Below, one piece after another: positions 34,180 to 47,004 of a DNA stretch of 64,000 nt (position 1 is its first letter; every line of letters begins with the position of its first letter). Origin of the DNA: Elysia chlorotica (lineage: Eukaryota; Mollusca; Gastropoda; Plakobranchidae). The stretch is from positions 143,557-207,556 of the forward strand of contig RQTK01000894.1 of NCBI GenBank assembly GCA_003991915.1, written 5' to 3'. The position numbers and the translations under genes were made by a program. Under the pieces are notes generated by a model that did not search any database, had not been told where the DNA came from, and saw nothing but the letters and a program-made list of their open reading frames with translations.

Positions 34180-35519
34180 AGATCGGGTAGTCCAATGTTT
34201 TAATCTCAAAACGCGTTTCAACCTCGTAGCTAATCACAACACATTACCACAAAAATAACATACGTTAATTTTCTCCCTCCTACTGGGTTCCTAGTGGCAT
34301 CTTGTTGGACACGTTTGTTACTATTAGATCAATTTGATAAGACACAATAATTAGGTACGCCATGGAAATAAACATTAGCCTCTGTGCCGCTTGCATTTTA
34401 AGTATTTCAAGCGAAAATGTTTCAGCAATATAATTATACTTGTGACTATTATATTTGTTTGTCTATTCCCCCCCCCCCCCCAAAGAAAAATTGTTATTAG
34501 AAGCGAAATATAATATTTACCCCATGTTGTGCTGAAAGCTAATTAGTAGACCTTTTTTCATTGATTTTTTCCTCTTTTCTTACGTTTCTTGTCCTCTTTC
34601 AACAAACTTAAACTGAATGTAAAGCATATAACATTTGACTCATGCTATGCCGTCGACAAAGCACAGGTGAAAGTTTCAACGAACGGTAATTGTTTTTTAA
34701 TTACAAGCTAGTGACTCCTATCACAATGACACAACTACAAGCTACTGGTCCGCTAAACCTGTTCCATACCCTTTGGCAAGGAGAGATGGAAAGCTATTTT
34801 CCCCACCGCATTTTCTTGCAATAAAGGTAAGATAAAATAAAATAATGCAAGATAAGATACTAATTTGTTAAGAGGAAATCACACGCCCAAGAACAAAAGG
34901 CATAATTATCAGCAAGAAATAATTCAGTTTGCACCACAACTATGAAAGGCATCTTTCAATACATCCGTCTGCCATCCCATTTCGATTAACAACTCCGTGA
35001 CAAATTAAGTCCTTTGGTGTGATATTCTTTCATGTTTTCTAATGTTATGGGACACATGACTTCAACTTTGATCAACACAATTAATCAATAATTATTTTTA
35101 AAGATTCGAAACTAGTGGCGTTTGCCCCTCCCCTTTGCATGTTTCATTTTGAAATAACAATTTTTAGAGGTAAATTGTACCTTTGTCATGTATAGTAACT
35201 TTACATTCTCCCTCTTCAGTTTTCTGCCCAAGATTTTATTTTATATTAATAGATTTTTTGTTTTATCTTTTTAATGATTCAAATTGTTTTCTAAGCTAGT
35301 TATTCGCGCTCGTTTTTCCCGCCGAGTAAGCTTTTCACGATACCATAATCTTCATAAAAAAATAAAAATAGCACTATAAGTTTTAAATACGCTTCCGCCC
35401 ACAAGTTTAATTACCCATTGCTGCACACGGAGCCCAGTTATTAGCTAAAATAACAGAGTGGATCGCCAAACATATGTTTACATTTACAACCAAAATGAGC
35501 GATATCATCTAAATACATA
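34180..35519. other. intergenic, nothing recognised
   Basis: AT-rich with a C-run at 34470-34480. No exon or repeat family seen. Confidence 0.7.
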
Positions 35520-36243
35520 GGCTGAGGACACACTGCACGCGAGAGCCGCTGTCGCTAGTGATGAGCTTGCTAATGCTATAGTATAAACGGAAAAAATTTG
35601 GGGTGGCCACACTATGAGCTGCGTCCCGCTAGCGTGAAACAAGCGGCAAGCTAGCGAGAAAAAAGGCAAGGTAGATGGAAACAATACACAGCAACGCTAT
35701 TGTGAGTAGATTTCAATACCAAACATGTCTGCTTATGATAAACTTGCACTATTCGGTTTTCTTGCAATTCAGTTGGTGCTAAATAGGATGTTACTGAGTC
35801 AACGCCTTGTGATTAAGCGGCAAGCGAGGGAAAAAATCGGTAAATAATTATTGTATCGCTTGCATTGTGGCTCCAGATTGAGAACATAGAGGCTCGGTAA
35901 TTCGGGTTGCCGAACGGCGGCAATCGGCGTGCCGAGAGGCGGCATCCGGTTTGCTGAGCGGCGGCAGGGTCGTGCTGGAAGTCCTGTGAACATAGGCACG
36001 CGGCAATACCGTACCTTTTGTCACCCATTTAGCAACGTGGTTTCTTTACTTCAAGAAGACGTTTTGTTGACAGAAAGCAGCTTCACCAGGTTACTACAAC
36101 CACACACTGAGACAAAGAGAACAAGCAGCGTTCACGAAGTAAACAAAAGTAGAAGACTTGACGGAGAATATCACCATCTTTTCCAGCAATTGAAAGCTTA
36201 CACAGAAAGATTTTATTCATACACACGTATGAATCTGGTGTAA
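35520..36243 (+). mobile_element. PIF/Harbinger-like DNA transposon fragment (transposase N-terminus)
   Basis: The plus frame ending at 36243 reads SRRLDGEYHHLFQQLKAYTE and RFYSYTRMNLV. This closely follows the GEYHTLFQEL...RFxxYFRMS segment at the N-terminus of PIF/Harbinger (HARBI1-like) transposases. A stop follows directly and no DDE domain is seen, so this is a truncated copy. Upstream lie two CACACT-containing GC-rich blocks (about 35528-35560 and 35607-35660: GGACACACTGCACGCGAGAG and GGCCACACTATGAGCTGCGT) of the kind that form transposon ends. Boundaries are approximate. Confidence 0.45.
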
Positions 36244-36411
36244 CTTTCACAACCCGATTTTACCCGAGGAACGGCTGGTTGTCAAGCTGAGTTGTATTAT
36301 TGCATTATCATGTCATGGTCATTTCAGGTGAAATTGATTGTGAACCCTTTTCCAAGTATCCCTCCCTAATGATTCTATTTTAACTGTTATTTATCTTTGA
36401 ACTAAATTTCG

Positions 36412-36870
36412 GTGAGCGTGGCTGGCTCGATCAGCTTTGAATTGGTCTATTAAAGCAAAGTTCCCGAGTTCGAAACCCCGACGGTTTGATTTTCGTACCC
36501 CCCCCCTCCTCCGTCGTTAAGATGACATTCGTTGTTGAAAGGTCACGTTAAACTGCATAATTTTAATTAAAAAAAACAACCTTTGAAGCTCAGAAAGCTA
36601 CATATTAGTCTATCAAACCAAAGGTCTCTCGTTCAAACTCGGGCGGTGCAAGTTCAATTTTGGACGTTTCCCGCTTCTCATCACTGTGATGTACAGTACT
36701 TGGGAGAGTGGATAGCTCAGTGGTTACAGAATTGTGTCCATTTAACCAAAGACCAGGGTTCGGATCCTGGTCAGTGCAGCTTTGATTTTTGCACTTTTCT
36801 TTCTCATCACATTATTTCGACATTACTTTCAATGTTGAAAATCGACGTTAAACTGCCATTTGAGCTTTTT
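36412..36870 (+). mobile_element. cluster of three tRNA-derived SINE units (family 2)
   Basis: Three head-to-tail units at about 36412-36561, 36578-36700 and 36702-36865. The third has the clearest boxes (GGATAGCTCAGTGGTTACAG and GGTTCGGATCC). Units 1 and 3 share a tail (GTTGAAAGGTCACGTTAAAC / GTTGAAAATCGACGTTAAAC); the second unit has B-box GTTCAAACTCG. The family differs from family 1. Acceptor-stem halves do not pair well, so this is not a tRNA gene. Confidence 0.6.
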
Positions 36871-37071
36871 TGTACCGCATTTTGATGTTGAAAGATGAAT
36901 TAAACCTTATAAATTACAAATTCAGAAAAAGTAATTTCAGGACGTTGTACCAATTAGGTAGGGTACGTACAACTTCTACAATGACACATCCCCAAATATT
37001 CACGTAACCTCACACCAACGAATCCTATCATACCACCATCACTTGTTATAAAACCACATTTTTTGTGAACC

Positions 37072-37472
37072 CAAGGTTGGCTTTACATAGAGGGTTGAAT
37101 GTAAACATATTAAAATTATGAGCTATTTTTCGCCTGAGAACGCAACACATCCCCCTCAACTTTCACCTGAACAGATTCAACGCAGAACACACACCACTTT
37201 GTCCATTGTGTGATGACAGTTTGGAGACCGTGGAACACACACTGTTCCAATGCCCCAGTCTTAGCCAACCAAGACAGCATTTCCTCCATATGAGACCTGA
37301 CCTCCAAACGGCTTTATATTCCACCTCAGCGCAGCTACAGAGAACTGCTGCCTTTTTCTTCATGGCCCTAGGCAAAAGAGCGCAAGCTCAGAGGCTACTG
37401 GACTAATAACAACAACAACAAACAAGGTTGCTTTACATAGAGGGTTGAATGTAAACATATTAAAATTATGAG
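37072..37472 (+). mobile_element. 5'-truncated I-type LINE with a 50-bp target-site duplication
   Basis: The element (37123-37422) reads LNFHLNRFNAEHTPLCPLCD, then ETVEHTLFQCPSL and FFFMALGKRAQAQRLLD, stop. This is the C-terminal HxxRFN/CPLC/EHxLxxCP zinc-like block of I-clade LINEs. It ends in an AAC tail (AACAACAACAACAAACAAGG). It is flanked by direct repeats at 37072-37122 and 37423-37472 (start CAAGGTTG, containing AGAGGGTTGAATGTAAACAT), differing by one base. Truncation plus tail plus duplication are the signature of target-primed insertion. Confidence 0.85.
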
Positions 37473-39040
37473 GAAAAGTATGCCATCGACGACACATCCC
37501 GGCGCGAGTCGAGCAGCAATACGTAAAATTGGGTTTTGCTAGATCTATCCATCGCTCGGCAAACTTTGCCAGGAGGCGGGATCATATCGCCGAACGTCCG
37601 ATACGGCGCGTCAATACTCGCGCGTGTATTTTGCCGAATTGTCGAGCCTTTATGTTCTTACACTAAGGCACAGCTGGGACAGTCTCACTGTTAATGTAGT
37701 ATGCTAGTAGACTGAAAAAAAAATTATTCTGTTCTAACTATGATAACAATTTAAAAAAATAGACCCCTCTTGGCTTTGAAGACCCAAAAAGAAGTATTCA
37801 CCTCGTTACCTTTGGTTTGGTTAAGGGAGCGACTGAACCAACTCATACATCCATCCCAGTCAGACACAGACAATATGCAGAGATCCATTTTTAGAGATTT
37901 TTCGTTCCTTGAGACACACAGGATGTCGCACGACGGATAACAGCTTCCGTTTTGATATTTGTTTTGCGACGAGGAGACAAATCTTGTTCTATGATAGTCT
38001 GACGCCCGCCATTGTTTTCTGGCTCTCGATTCAAAACTTTAAACACACTTTTCTCTAGAATGCCTTTATAAATATAGACCCAAGAAGTATATTTAGTCTC
38101 AGATAGTAATAAAATAAGGTCCCAATAAAAATGCTTTATGAAATAAGCTTAGTTTTTTTTTTTATATTTTAAAATTTAGCTATGCTTGTAACCATTTTTC
38201 ATGCTTTGACCTAGATAGCTGGTCAAGTCAGATTCTAGTTTCGCTTGTATTTGCTAAGAGTGTTTCGCCGTTGACTGTCTACTTTGTATGCGAAGAGCAG
38301 TTCGCCGTTGATCGTCGACCTTAATCCTGGTATCAATTGCTTCGTCCGGCATCTGTGTTGCTTGGGTTGTTTATACCAAGACCGCGTACTTTGTCATCAG
38401 TGAATGACGACCCACGGTTGGTTTAGTTTGGTGCAGCTAGGCCCTAAGAGATATGGAGTAGGCTAGGCCTGCATGGATTTCTAGGTCACACTGTTAAAAA
38501 AAATTAACAGAGGGCGCATAAAATGTGAACTTTAGTGTAACTCAGCCCACCCTGTTTTTATTTGCTTTTACCAGAACTGAACCAGAGCGAAACTGGTAAT
38601 TAAATAGTGTGAAAAAAATTCTCAAAATGTATGCAAGAAAGGCAAAATCGGAAAAATATTGGTCTTACATTCTAAAAAGAAACACCATAAAACTCAGCAA
38701 TGCGCCGAGAGGATCTGCCAGTAGAGCAGGAAAATAACTTCTCCTGATTTAACTTTGCAAGATTCGCTAATAATGTAACGGATCACCTAAAACAAAACAA
38801 AAACAAACAAAAAACAAAAACATGACTATGCATGATCAATGTGATTGTTTGTAAGGCCTGCGGCTCAAGGGCAAAACAAACGCATGAAAATATCTACCCA
38901 ATAAAACTATTGAAAGGAAAGGAGGTGATGACGTTAGAAAATTCCAAGTAAAGAATAAAAGGAACATTGTGCCCACAAGAAAAACAGGGGTGGCTGGTAA
39001 CTGTGCGAAGAAACACTGTCAGGGTGTCACAATTCTTGGT
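37473..39040. other. intergenic, nothing recognised
   Basis: A GC-richer patch at 37490-37650 and a weak internal repeat near 38240-38330 (TTCGCCGTTGA twice) are the only structure seen. No exon. Confidence 0.65.
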
Positions 39041-39045
39041 TGGCT

Positions 39046-39105
39046 TGTTTGTGTGTGTGTGTGTGTGTCTGTCTGTCTGTCTGTCTGTCTGCCTGCCTGT
39101 CTGTC

Positions 39106-39158
<53 letters not shown>

Positions 39159-39344
39159 GTGTTCTCTCTCTTTCTGTTTCACCCTCTCTCTCTATCTCTC
39201 TAGCACACACACACATAAACACATACACTTGTTCTCTTAGTCTATCAACCTATCACTCTCTCTATCTCTGGTCGCTTCTCTGTTTGTCTCTCTCTCTGTC
39301 CCTCTGTCTCAACCTCTGTCTGTCCTTCCTCTCTATCTTCTTTC

Positions 39345-39400
<56 letters not shown>
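39046..39400. repeat. compound GT / CTGT / CT microsatellite
   Basis: GT run (39049-39068), CTGT tetranucleotide run to about 39160, mixed CT-rich sequence, then a CT run at 39331-39398. Cys/Val/Ser/Leu-rich open frames across it are artefacts. Confidence 0.97.
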
Positions 39401-39401
<1 letters not shown>

Positions 39402-41390
39402 CTTTCAATCTATCTGGCTGCAGTTTTTCGCATCGTATTTATTTACCACTTTTATTGTCTTAGTGATCCATGGCGCGGTAATCTGCTTTCCTTTTCATGT
39501 TTACCTACTGCATACAATTTGTAATGGTATATTGCGTTTTATTTGTTTTAGTTTTGCCTGATAAATTATATTGAACTATGTCTACTTCGATTTCAATTTC
39601 TGTTTTGACAAAAATTCGAATCATCTTAAAGTTCCTGTATGTCTCTAATTGAAACCTAATTAGCTCTTTTAAAGAAATACATTGTACCTGTGGGTAGACA
39701 CTCTGTTTGTGTACTATTATTGAACCCCAACATGAACACCTTTAATCTTTAGAAAATATCTAACAATTCATCCCTTTTTCATAAAATTTACAGGACATTT
39801 TAATTAAGAAAGAGAAACACTGACATGATTAATCGCAATATTCATAGTATAATGGTTGGAAAGTATTTCCGTAATTAGGCCTACTAAAAGTAAAGAGCCC
39901 CATTCTATGAATAGGCCCTATTGAATCCATTCATAAAGGTTAAATACGCAATGTAAATAAAAAGTAAGCGTTTGCTGACGAACTTTTCTCTTTTTTTTTT
40001 CGCCTGGGTCTTAACCTAAATTCAGAATCCTCAAAATTCGTCACGCATGATAATTTTTTCCCTAGCTAAACTGTGAGGGAATTGGGTCACTGGTTCAAAT
40101 TTGTTACCCCAAAAAAAGTTCTTTAAGGTGTCTGTGTTGTCAAATTTCTGAACATTTTCATTCAAAAGTTGGGCTAACATGGGTGCTGTACAGCAGAAAT
40201 TCTTGCAGATAGGTGCAAAATAATAGTTTGCAATTGTCAATGCCTCTTGCTAGTTCACTATTAAAAAATACATGTAAATATATAACCACTGACAACAATT
40301 TAAAAAAAAAACAGTTTGGTTTCTTTACCTTTCTTTCGGTTTGTGGTAAGATAGAACTATACCTTTGCAAAGGTGAAAATGGAAAGAAAGATAAGAAAGA
40401 AAGACTGCAATTGTACAAGGGTTTAAAAAATTCATCACGTTCAACTCAAATTGTATGATCATGCTTTTACTTTATGTTTAGCATTTTTCTAGATTCTTAA
40501 AGCTTTCAAAATAAATAATTAGGACATGTAACATTAGGCCTTTTATCGGATGTGCAGAGTTGGGGGTAGATGCTAGTGTCGCTTCGCTCTACTTCATTTC
40601 AACTCTCTGAACGGGTATATGTGTGATGTTTCTTTATTGACAGGCGCACAATTACAGGCGCAGACTAAATAGTAAATGTGTTTCTACCTCGGCCTGGTAT
40701 CATTTTTTCTATTTGCAGTCGGCACAAACATCTATGCTCGACAACATAAAAGGACATAAAATGCTGCTGAAACCGAAGAGTCACTTCAGATTTAACAGTC
40801 TCTGATATCGGGGAACGTTTGAAAACACAACACTGGGGCAGCTCTGGTGGCCTCGGCACATTTTAAATCTAACACGCTATTTGTTTGCAAAAGGTAAGCT
40901 GATAAAGCATGTTACTTTATTTTTTTTTATTCTTTTCTTAAAATTGCCCAAAGGTTATATTTTCGAAGTAAGTTTCATTGATTTATAAATTTTTTGAAGT
41001 TTTTGTTTTGTTTTGTTGTTTTGTTCAACCCGTATTTATGAATAACCATTAGGTCTGCGTCATGGATAGTGATTATTTATAGCTCCATGGTTGCAATCAA
41101 CCATTCTTGTAAAGCTTCAGAAGTGTACAAAGAACACAAGATAGAAGTAAAGTAAAGTATAGAAAACATCTTTTCTCACTCGTATCCTAAAAAAAAGAAA
41201 TCTCGGAGTGAGGTTTGATTTATATCATTTTCTTTTTCGTCGTTTGATTAAAGAAGACATTTTTCAGGAGGGCTCAGATATTCCAAGAGAATGACACCTA
41301 GTACAACTATTCATTGTTTGAAGAAAAATACCCGCAGATGATCAATAATTATTGTCTTAACGGTCGCACCTCCTGTCCACAAAACGAAAA
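39401..41390. other. intergenic, nothing recognised
   Basis: AT-rich; open frames on both strands near 40200-40460 lack splice context and homology that I recognise. Confidence 0.65.
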
Positions 41391-41394
41391 TTTA

Positions 41395-41612
41395 AAATGT
41401 TAAGATCCCTCCTTGCTAAATGTCCCCTAGAAAGGTCTAAAAAAAGTAATACGGCGAGGGGTAATAGAAGCGGGATAACCGAAACTAAGCCGTATGATAC
41501 TAACACTGAGATGCGGAAAGGGCGTCCTCCAGATAGGTGCTCGAACACCGGACCACCTGCACTGGAATCCATGCTCTTACCCCGGTTCTACCGCCCTGCC
41601 CCTTTTTAATAG
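41395..41612 (-). mobile_element. tRNA-derived SINE (family 3)
   Basis: On the minus strand, reading down from 41612: GGGCGGTAGAACCGGGGTAA, AGAGCATGGATTCCAGTGCA, GTGGTCCGGTGTTCGAGCAC. This is a tRNA-like A-box/B-box layout followed by a body TTAGTTTCGGTTATCCCGCT. It differs from families 1 and 2. Confidence 0.5.
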
Positions 41613-41664
41613 AGATATTTATAGGAGAGATGTATTGTCTCCTAGATTCTCAAGGATGATCCTA

Positions 41665-41882
41665 TGAGGCGATCGGTTTCAATAATCAATTCTGACAATT
41701 TTACGCGCTGTCACACACGAGATTCTGCGGGGAAACCATGTCTCTTGTTTCAGCTGGTTAGATTATATATACATGACTGTACTAACACCGACCTAATCAA
41801 TAGGGGACAAACCCCCAAAAATACATAGTGTGAGACCAGTACTCTACCACTTGCGGCAGCTCGACCACCTCCCTGCCCCAAG
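41665..41882 (-). mobile_element. tRNA-derived SINE (family 1), copy 5, diverged
   Basis: Contains GACAATTTTACGCGCTGTCA, CACACGAGATTCTGCGGGGA and, at the head side, ATAGTGTGAGACCAGTACTC. These line up in order with the copy at 15251-15499. Confidence 0.6.
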
Positions 41883-41985
41883 GGAAATACATCACATCAC
41901 TATAGCGATCTCTCTCTCACTCTCTCTCTCCCCTCTATCTCTCCGCCCCTATCTCTCTTCACTCTCACTCCAATCTCTCCCTTCA

Positions 41986-42106
<121 letters not shown>

Positions 42107-42748
42107 CATATCTATCATCCATCTATCTGGACTTTACGTCTTCTCGGTTCGTCTAGAGATCCTTCACGGCGACAGCTTTAAAATATATTTTTAGGGATGC
42201 AGGAATGCTACCATTCATCATCAGCTAGCAATCATTCACTGAGCGTTCGAGATCTATGCGCAGGCAAATTTTCATACATTAAGAAAGTGCAAAGCGACAA
42301 CAGCAAAAACAAACAAGTGTTTCATTGAAGCAACTCACTGCACATTGTTCAGATGAGAACAACTACCAATTTTATTATGTTAAAGAAAGCACACACACAC
42401 AAAAATGATCAGAAGAAAGATTCGATCACGCTGTGTTTGGTCTTTTTGTTGTTTTGTTTTGGAGTTTTTATTTTTTTTATGTATTTTCCGTTGTTCTGTG
42501 TGTTCTTTGTCGTTACAATTATTTTTTTTTGTGTTAAGCTTAGTTACATTAGAATTTATTGAACTGGCAAATTGGCGGAAGAAATGATGCTATTTGAAAT
42601 GTGTGATTGATATTTTTTTTACAAAAAATAAAGTATAAAATATATTACTTTTATCTGGTTCAAACGGTTATTTATGCTGTTGTAGAATAAAACGCCTTCC
42701 ACTCTTGATGCTTATATATTTATTTATATATATGTGTGTGTATTCCAG

Positions 42749-43520
42749 GACTTCCATCCGAGTTTATTCGCTGGTTTTGAGGAATTTGGACATCAAGACT
42801 TTTGACAGTAGTGGCACTCTAAGCCAAGTGCTCAACGATAAAAGGCTGTCTAATAATAAAGAAGATCTGCACCCTTCTTTGAACTTAAGTTGTAAAATGG
42901 AAGAAGAAGGCATCGCTACTTCATTATTTTCTCCACATACATCTGTAGTTTTAATAACGCTTATTTTCACAGTTCTTTTATTTGGCTATGTATATAAAGC
43001 TGCTCATGTGACTAAAATGTTTTGCACCACCAATGGAATGGAATTCCGAAGTAGGCGCCTTGGCTTGACCATGTTTTCAGTGGGAATTGTCATTCTATTT
43101 CTCCTCATGTTCATCATCAGTTATCAAAGACGCGTGCTAACTGATAGGTGGGCTTTCAGGACAGATAAACACGGAGAGGTTGCGGGGTTGTTCCTGTTGT
43201 ACCTGACACCGCTGGCTTGTGGCATCGGCAATGTCGTCTTGCTGGCAGACTGCTTCATTCAGTGGAGGACGCAAGTAGTGTACTCGAACCCCAGTGCTCA
43301 ATGGACAAGAGATGTATCGAACATAGTAATGTGTGTAATGCCTTGGATGATTGTGAGACTTTTCTCCGTGGAGTGCCTGTGCGACTGCCACCGAAGAAGG
43401 TTTCGGACATACTCGGCTTGCTGCGCTATGGCGCCAGTGTGTTTTACTCTCTTGGTAGCTGGAGTGTACATGTGCACAGCTAAAAAGCGCGTGCTCTTTC
43501 GCAACATTATATCGTCATGA
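42749..43520 (+). CDS. multi-pass membrane protein exon, possibly otopetrin-related N-terminal half
   Basis: An open frame of about 257 codons following a plausible acceptor (GTGTGTGTATTCCAG, ending 42748). An internal Met at 42897 (MEEEG) is an alternative start. Five hydrophobic spans are visible, near SVVLITLIFTVLLFGYVY, FSVGIVILFLLMFIISY, LFLLYLTPLACGIGNVVLL, VMCVMPWMIVRLFSV and MAPVCFTLLVAGVYMC. The third span, preceded by KHG and containing ACGIGN, resembles the HAG/HGS...AFGLGT span of otopetrin proton channels, and spacing of spans 1-5 is compatible. Otopetrins have 12 spans, so this would be only the first half before a TGA. No donor site toward a second half is convincing, so it may be a truncated copy, or another family altogether. 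Codon use looks coding. An A-run follows at 43685-43700. Confidence 0.5.
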
Positions 43521-44278
43521 CAATTTCAACTTACAGTGCTCACAATATAATTTTATACACCGGAATCACCTATGCTTCAAAGCTGTCACTTATGGACGAA
43601 GAAATGTGCTATGATAGAAGCATTACCGTGAAAAATGTCTATAATAATGCTTTATCGGGCTAGTGTCTCTCAAGTGAGCAACTTAAAAAAAAAAAAAAAC
43701 ACTGTGGTGAAAATCAAATTAGATTAGATTAGACTCACTAATGATTTATTTGTCTCAGTCCTGTTAGCTCGCTAACCAGTCGCTATTTGATTCCATAAAA
43801 AGCGTGTAAAGATGTAAGTATCGTGGCACATTTTCAAGATAAAAGATAATAATATTAGCACAATGAATCAAGCAATTGTATAGTATGGTAATTATGTTTG
43901 TCACTATTCTAATGTTATGTAACTCATTTTTCTTTTTCGTTTTTTTTTTTAATGTAACTTCTCTTACGAATTTATTAATCTACACTTAAATAGATATATT
44001 ACACTTAAAAGCGCTTCGAGATTTACTTTGTTCTTTTAATATTAAACATCTATTCATAAACATGGAATATTACAAAATTATTAACTTCATCTCGACCAGC
44101 TGAACTGGCAGACCAAATGATTCAGCTTGCATTGAGAACCAATATAAACTGTATAGAATGCTTAAATCCAACTATACACGACTAGAATAATGTTTCCGCG
44201 AGTCTACCAAGCGGCAATTCATTATAAGTATATTCATTATATATTATCAAATGTGTTGTTTAAAGATGATTTTCTGTT

Positions 44279-44349
<71 letters not shown>

Positions 44350-44706
44350 ATTTTTTTTTTACAAAAAAAACTGTGTATTTTTTTTCACTATAAAAAAAAT
44401 TAATAACCAAACAAACCTTCATCACACATGAGTTTTTTTAATACATAAAAGACATGTTTCTTTAGTTTGAAAGTTACTGAAAGTTATGAATTTATTTCAA
44501 TGTTGAAAGGATTTATTTCGTAATGAATTGATATTTGTTTTGTGTTTGATTTTCTCTGCGGGGTTTTAATGTTGTTTGTTTTGTTGTCTTGTTGGTGGAG
44601 GTTTTTTTTTGTTTCTTTTTGTGTGTGGATACTGGCTTTTAAGTTACTGTCATATTTTTAAATAATTTAAAAGTAATAAGGACTTTGTTGTGGCAAATTT
44701 GACTTT

Positions 44707-44779
<73 letters not shown>

Positions 44780-45883
44780 AGTTGTTGCTTATGTTCTAGT
44801 CGTCGTCGTCGTCGTCGTTATTTTGGACAAAAAACAATAACACTGCATGAAGTAGAAAATAATTATGCATTATCAAAAAAAAGTCTCCAAATGAGTTTCA
44901 ATTCAAAATTAGTTGAAGGCAATTTGTCTGACATAATAAGATATACTGATAAATCAACTGGTTATTAAAGTGATTAAATTAAAAATACAAACAGTGAAGA
45001 CCCCAAATACGGGCTGATTCAAAAACGCTTTGATACATTCACAGGGACAACACGTCAGTTCAGTAATGCTACATTGCCTTTAACTCAAAACTCTTGTTGC
45101 TCTTGCTGTTGCTGTTGAGACCAGATTAGAGTAATCAGAAGTGGTTGTGTCCGTGCCTCGCTTTCACTATAATTAGAATTGTTTTCTGTGCTGTAATTTA
45201 ATTCAATGATAACAGTTCCTTAGACAGTGTCTTCAGAGAGATGTTATTACAAATAGACCCTCATCCACACTTTCACTCTTCCCTGTCGGGAAGTCAGGAA
45301 ACGGTGAACTAGAAAAAATCGGAGAGCGAATTTTGTCATGATGGTAATGAACCATAGATATATCTCTCTAATACATATTATGTCTTAGTTTCCAGCGCCA
45401 CGCTCGAAACCATGTATAAGTATCAGTTAAAAACAGGTAGCAATGAGATAATGTTGGCGTGGCTTTAAAGAAGTCGAATACCCGGTAACCACAGACTTCT
45501 ACCGATTTCTATTGTGCTATTAATAGAAATATGTGCCGGTTACGCTGCTATGATTACATCCGCATGGATTCACCAGGCCCATTATTTTCGTTGGACCGTT
45601 ATCGTTATGGACCAATTTACATCGTAAAAAAGGCCAATCCATAAAGTGACTGAAGCATCTAGCTTGTTTGGCATGGAATGTTAAAATCAGGGTCAAGTGG
45701 CAGTGAAAGAAATTGCTCATCAGTTAAAGCGCAGATTTCACATGATCTATAATAACAACAACAACAATAATAATTATAATAATAATAACAATAACAAAAA
45801 CTACTCTAAAATCACTGTTCACAACATTTTACAAAGGTCAATAGCGCTATGTAGCCTATACCACTGGATGCCTACTTCCCCTA
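43521..45883. other. intergenic, AT-rich with TTG microsatellites
   Basis: TTG runs at 44279-44347 and 44708-44786, and an AAC/AAT-rich tract at 45748-45795. No exon recognised. Ends at the second gap. Confidence 0.75.
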
Positions 45884-46800
45884 NNNNNNNNNNNNNNNNN
45901 NNNNNNNNNNNNNNNNNNNNNNNNNNNNNNNNNNNNNNNNNNNNNNNNNNNNNNNNNNNNNNNNNNNNNNNNNNNNNNNNNNNNNNNNNNNNNNNNNNNN
46001 NNNNNNNNNNNNNNNNNNNNNNNNNNNNNNNNNNNNNNNNNNNNNNNNNNNNNNNNNNNNNNNNNNNNNNNNNNNNNNNNNNNNNNNNNNNNNNNNNNNN
46101 NNNNNNNNNNNNNNNNNNNNNNNNNNNNNNNNNNNNNNNNNNNNNNNNNNNNNNNNNNNNNNNNNNNNNNNNNNNNNNNNNNNNNNNNNNNNNNNNNNNN
46201 NNNNNNNNNNNNNNNNNNNNNNNNNNNNNNNNNNNNNNNNNNNNNNNNNNNNNNNNNNNNNNNNNNNNNNNNNNNNNNNNNNNNNNNNNNNNNNNNNNNN
46301 NNNNNNNNNNNNNNNNNNNNNNNNNNNNNNNNNNNNNNNNNNNNNNNNNNNNNNNNNNNNNNNNNNNNNNNNNNNNNNNNNNNNNNNNNNNNNNNNNNNN
46401 NNNNNNNNNNNNNNNNNNNNNNNNNNNNNNNNNNNNNNNNNNNNNNNNNNNNNNNNNNNNNNNNNNNNNNNNNNNNNNNNNNNNNNNNNNNNNNNNNNNN
46501 NNNNNNNNNNNNNNNNNNNNNNNNNNNNNNNNNNNNNNNNNNNNNNNNNNNNNNNNNNNNNNNNNNNNNNNNNNNNNNNNNNNNNNNNNNNNNNNNNNNN
46601 NNNNNNNNNNNNNNNNNNNNNNNNNNNNNNNNNNNNNNNNNNNNNNNNNNNNNNNNNNNNNNNNNNNNNNNNNNNNNNNNNNNNNNNNNNNNNNNNNNNN
46701 NNNNNNNNNNNNNNNNNNNNNNNNNNNNNNNNNNNNNNNNNNNNNNNNNNNNNNNNNNNNNNNNNNNNNNNNNNNNNNNNNNNNNNNNNNNNNNNNNNNN
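45884..46800. other. assembly gap (917 N)
   Basis: A run of N ending directly in an AGT microsatellite, which probably caused the gap. Confidence 1.

Positions 46801-47004
<204 letters not shown>

Noticed and set aside
36702-36780. Possible tRNA gene (GGATAGCTCAGTGGTTACAG ... GGTTCGGATCC).
   Set aside because: The T-arm pairs well, but the two acceptor-stem halves do not, and the segment continues into a SINE-type tail shared with the unit at 36412.
42353-42587. Hydrophobic open frame upstream of the otopetrin-like exon.
   Set aside because: A T-rich stretch that gives Phe/Cys/Val by composition alone; no acceptor or donor fits and no homology recognised.
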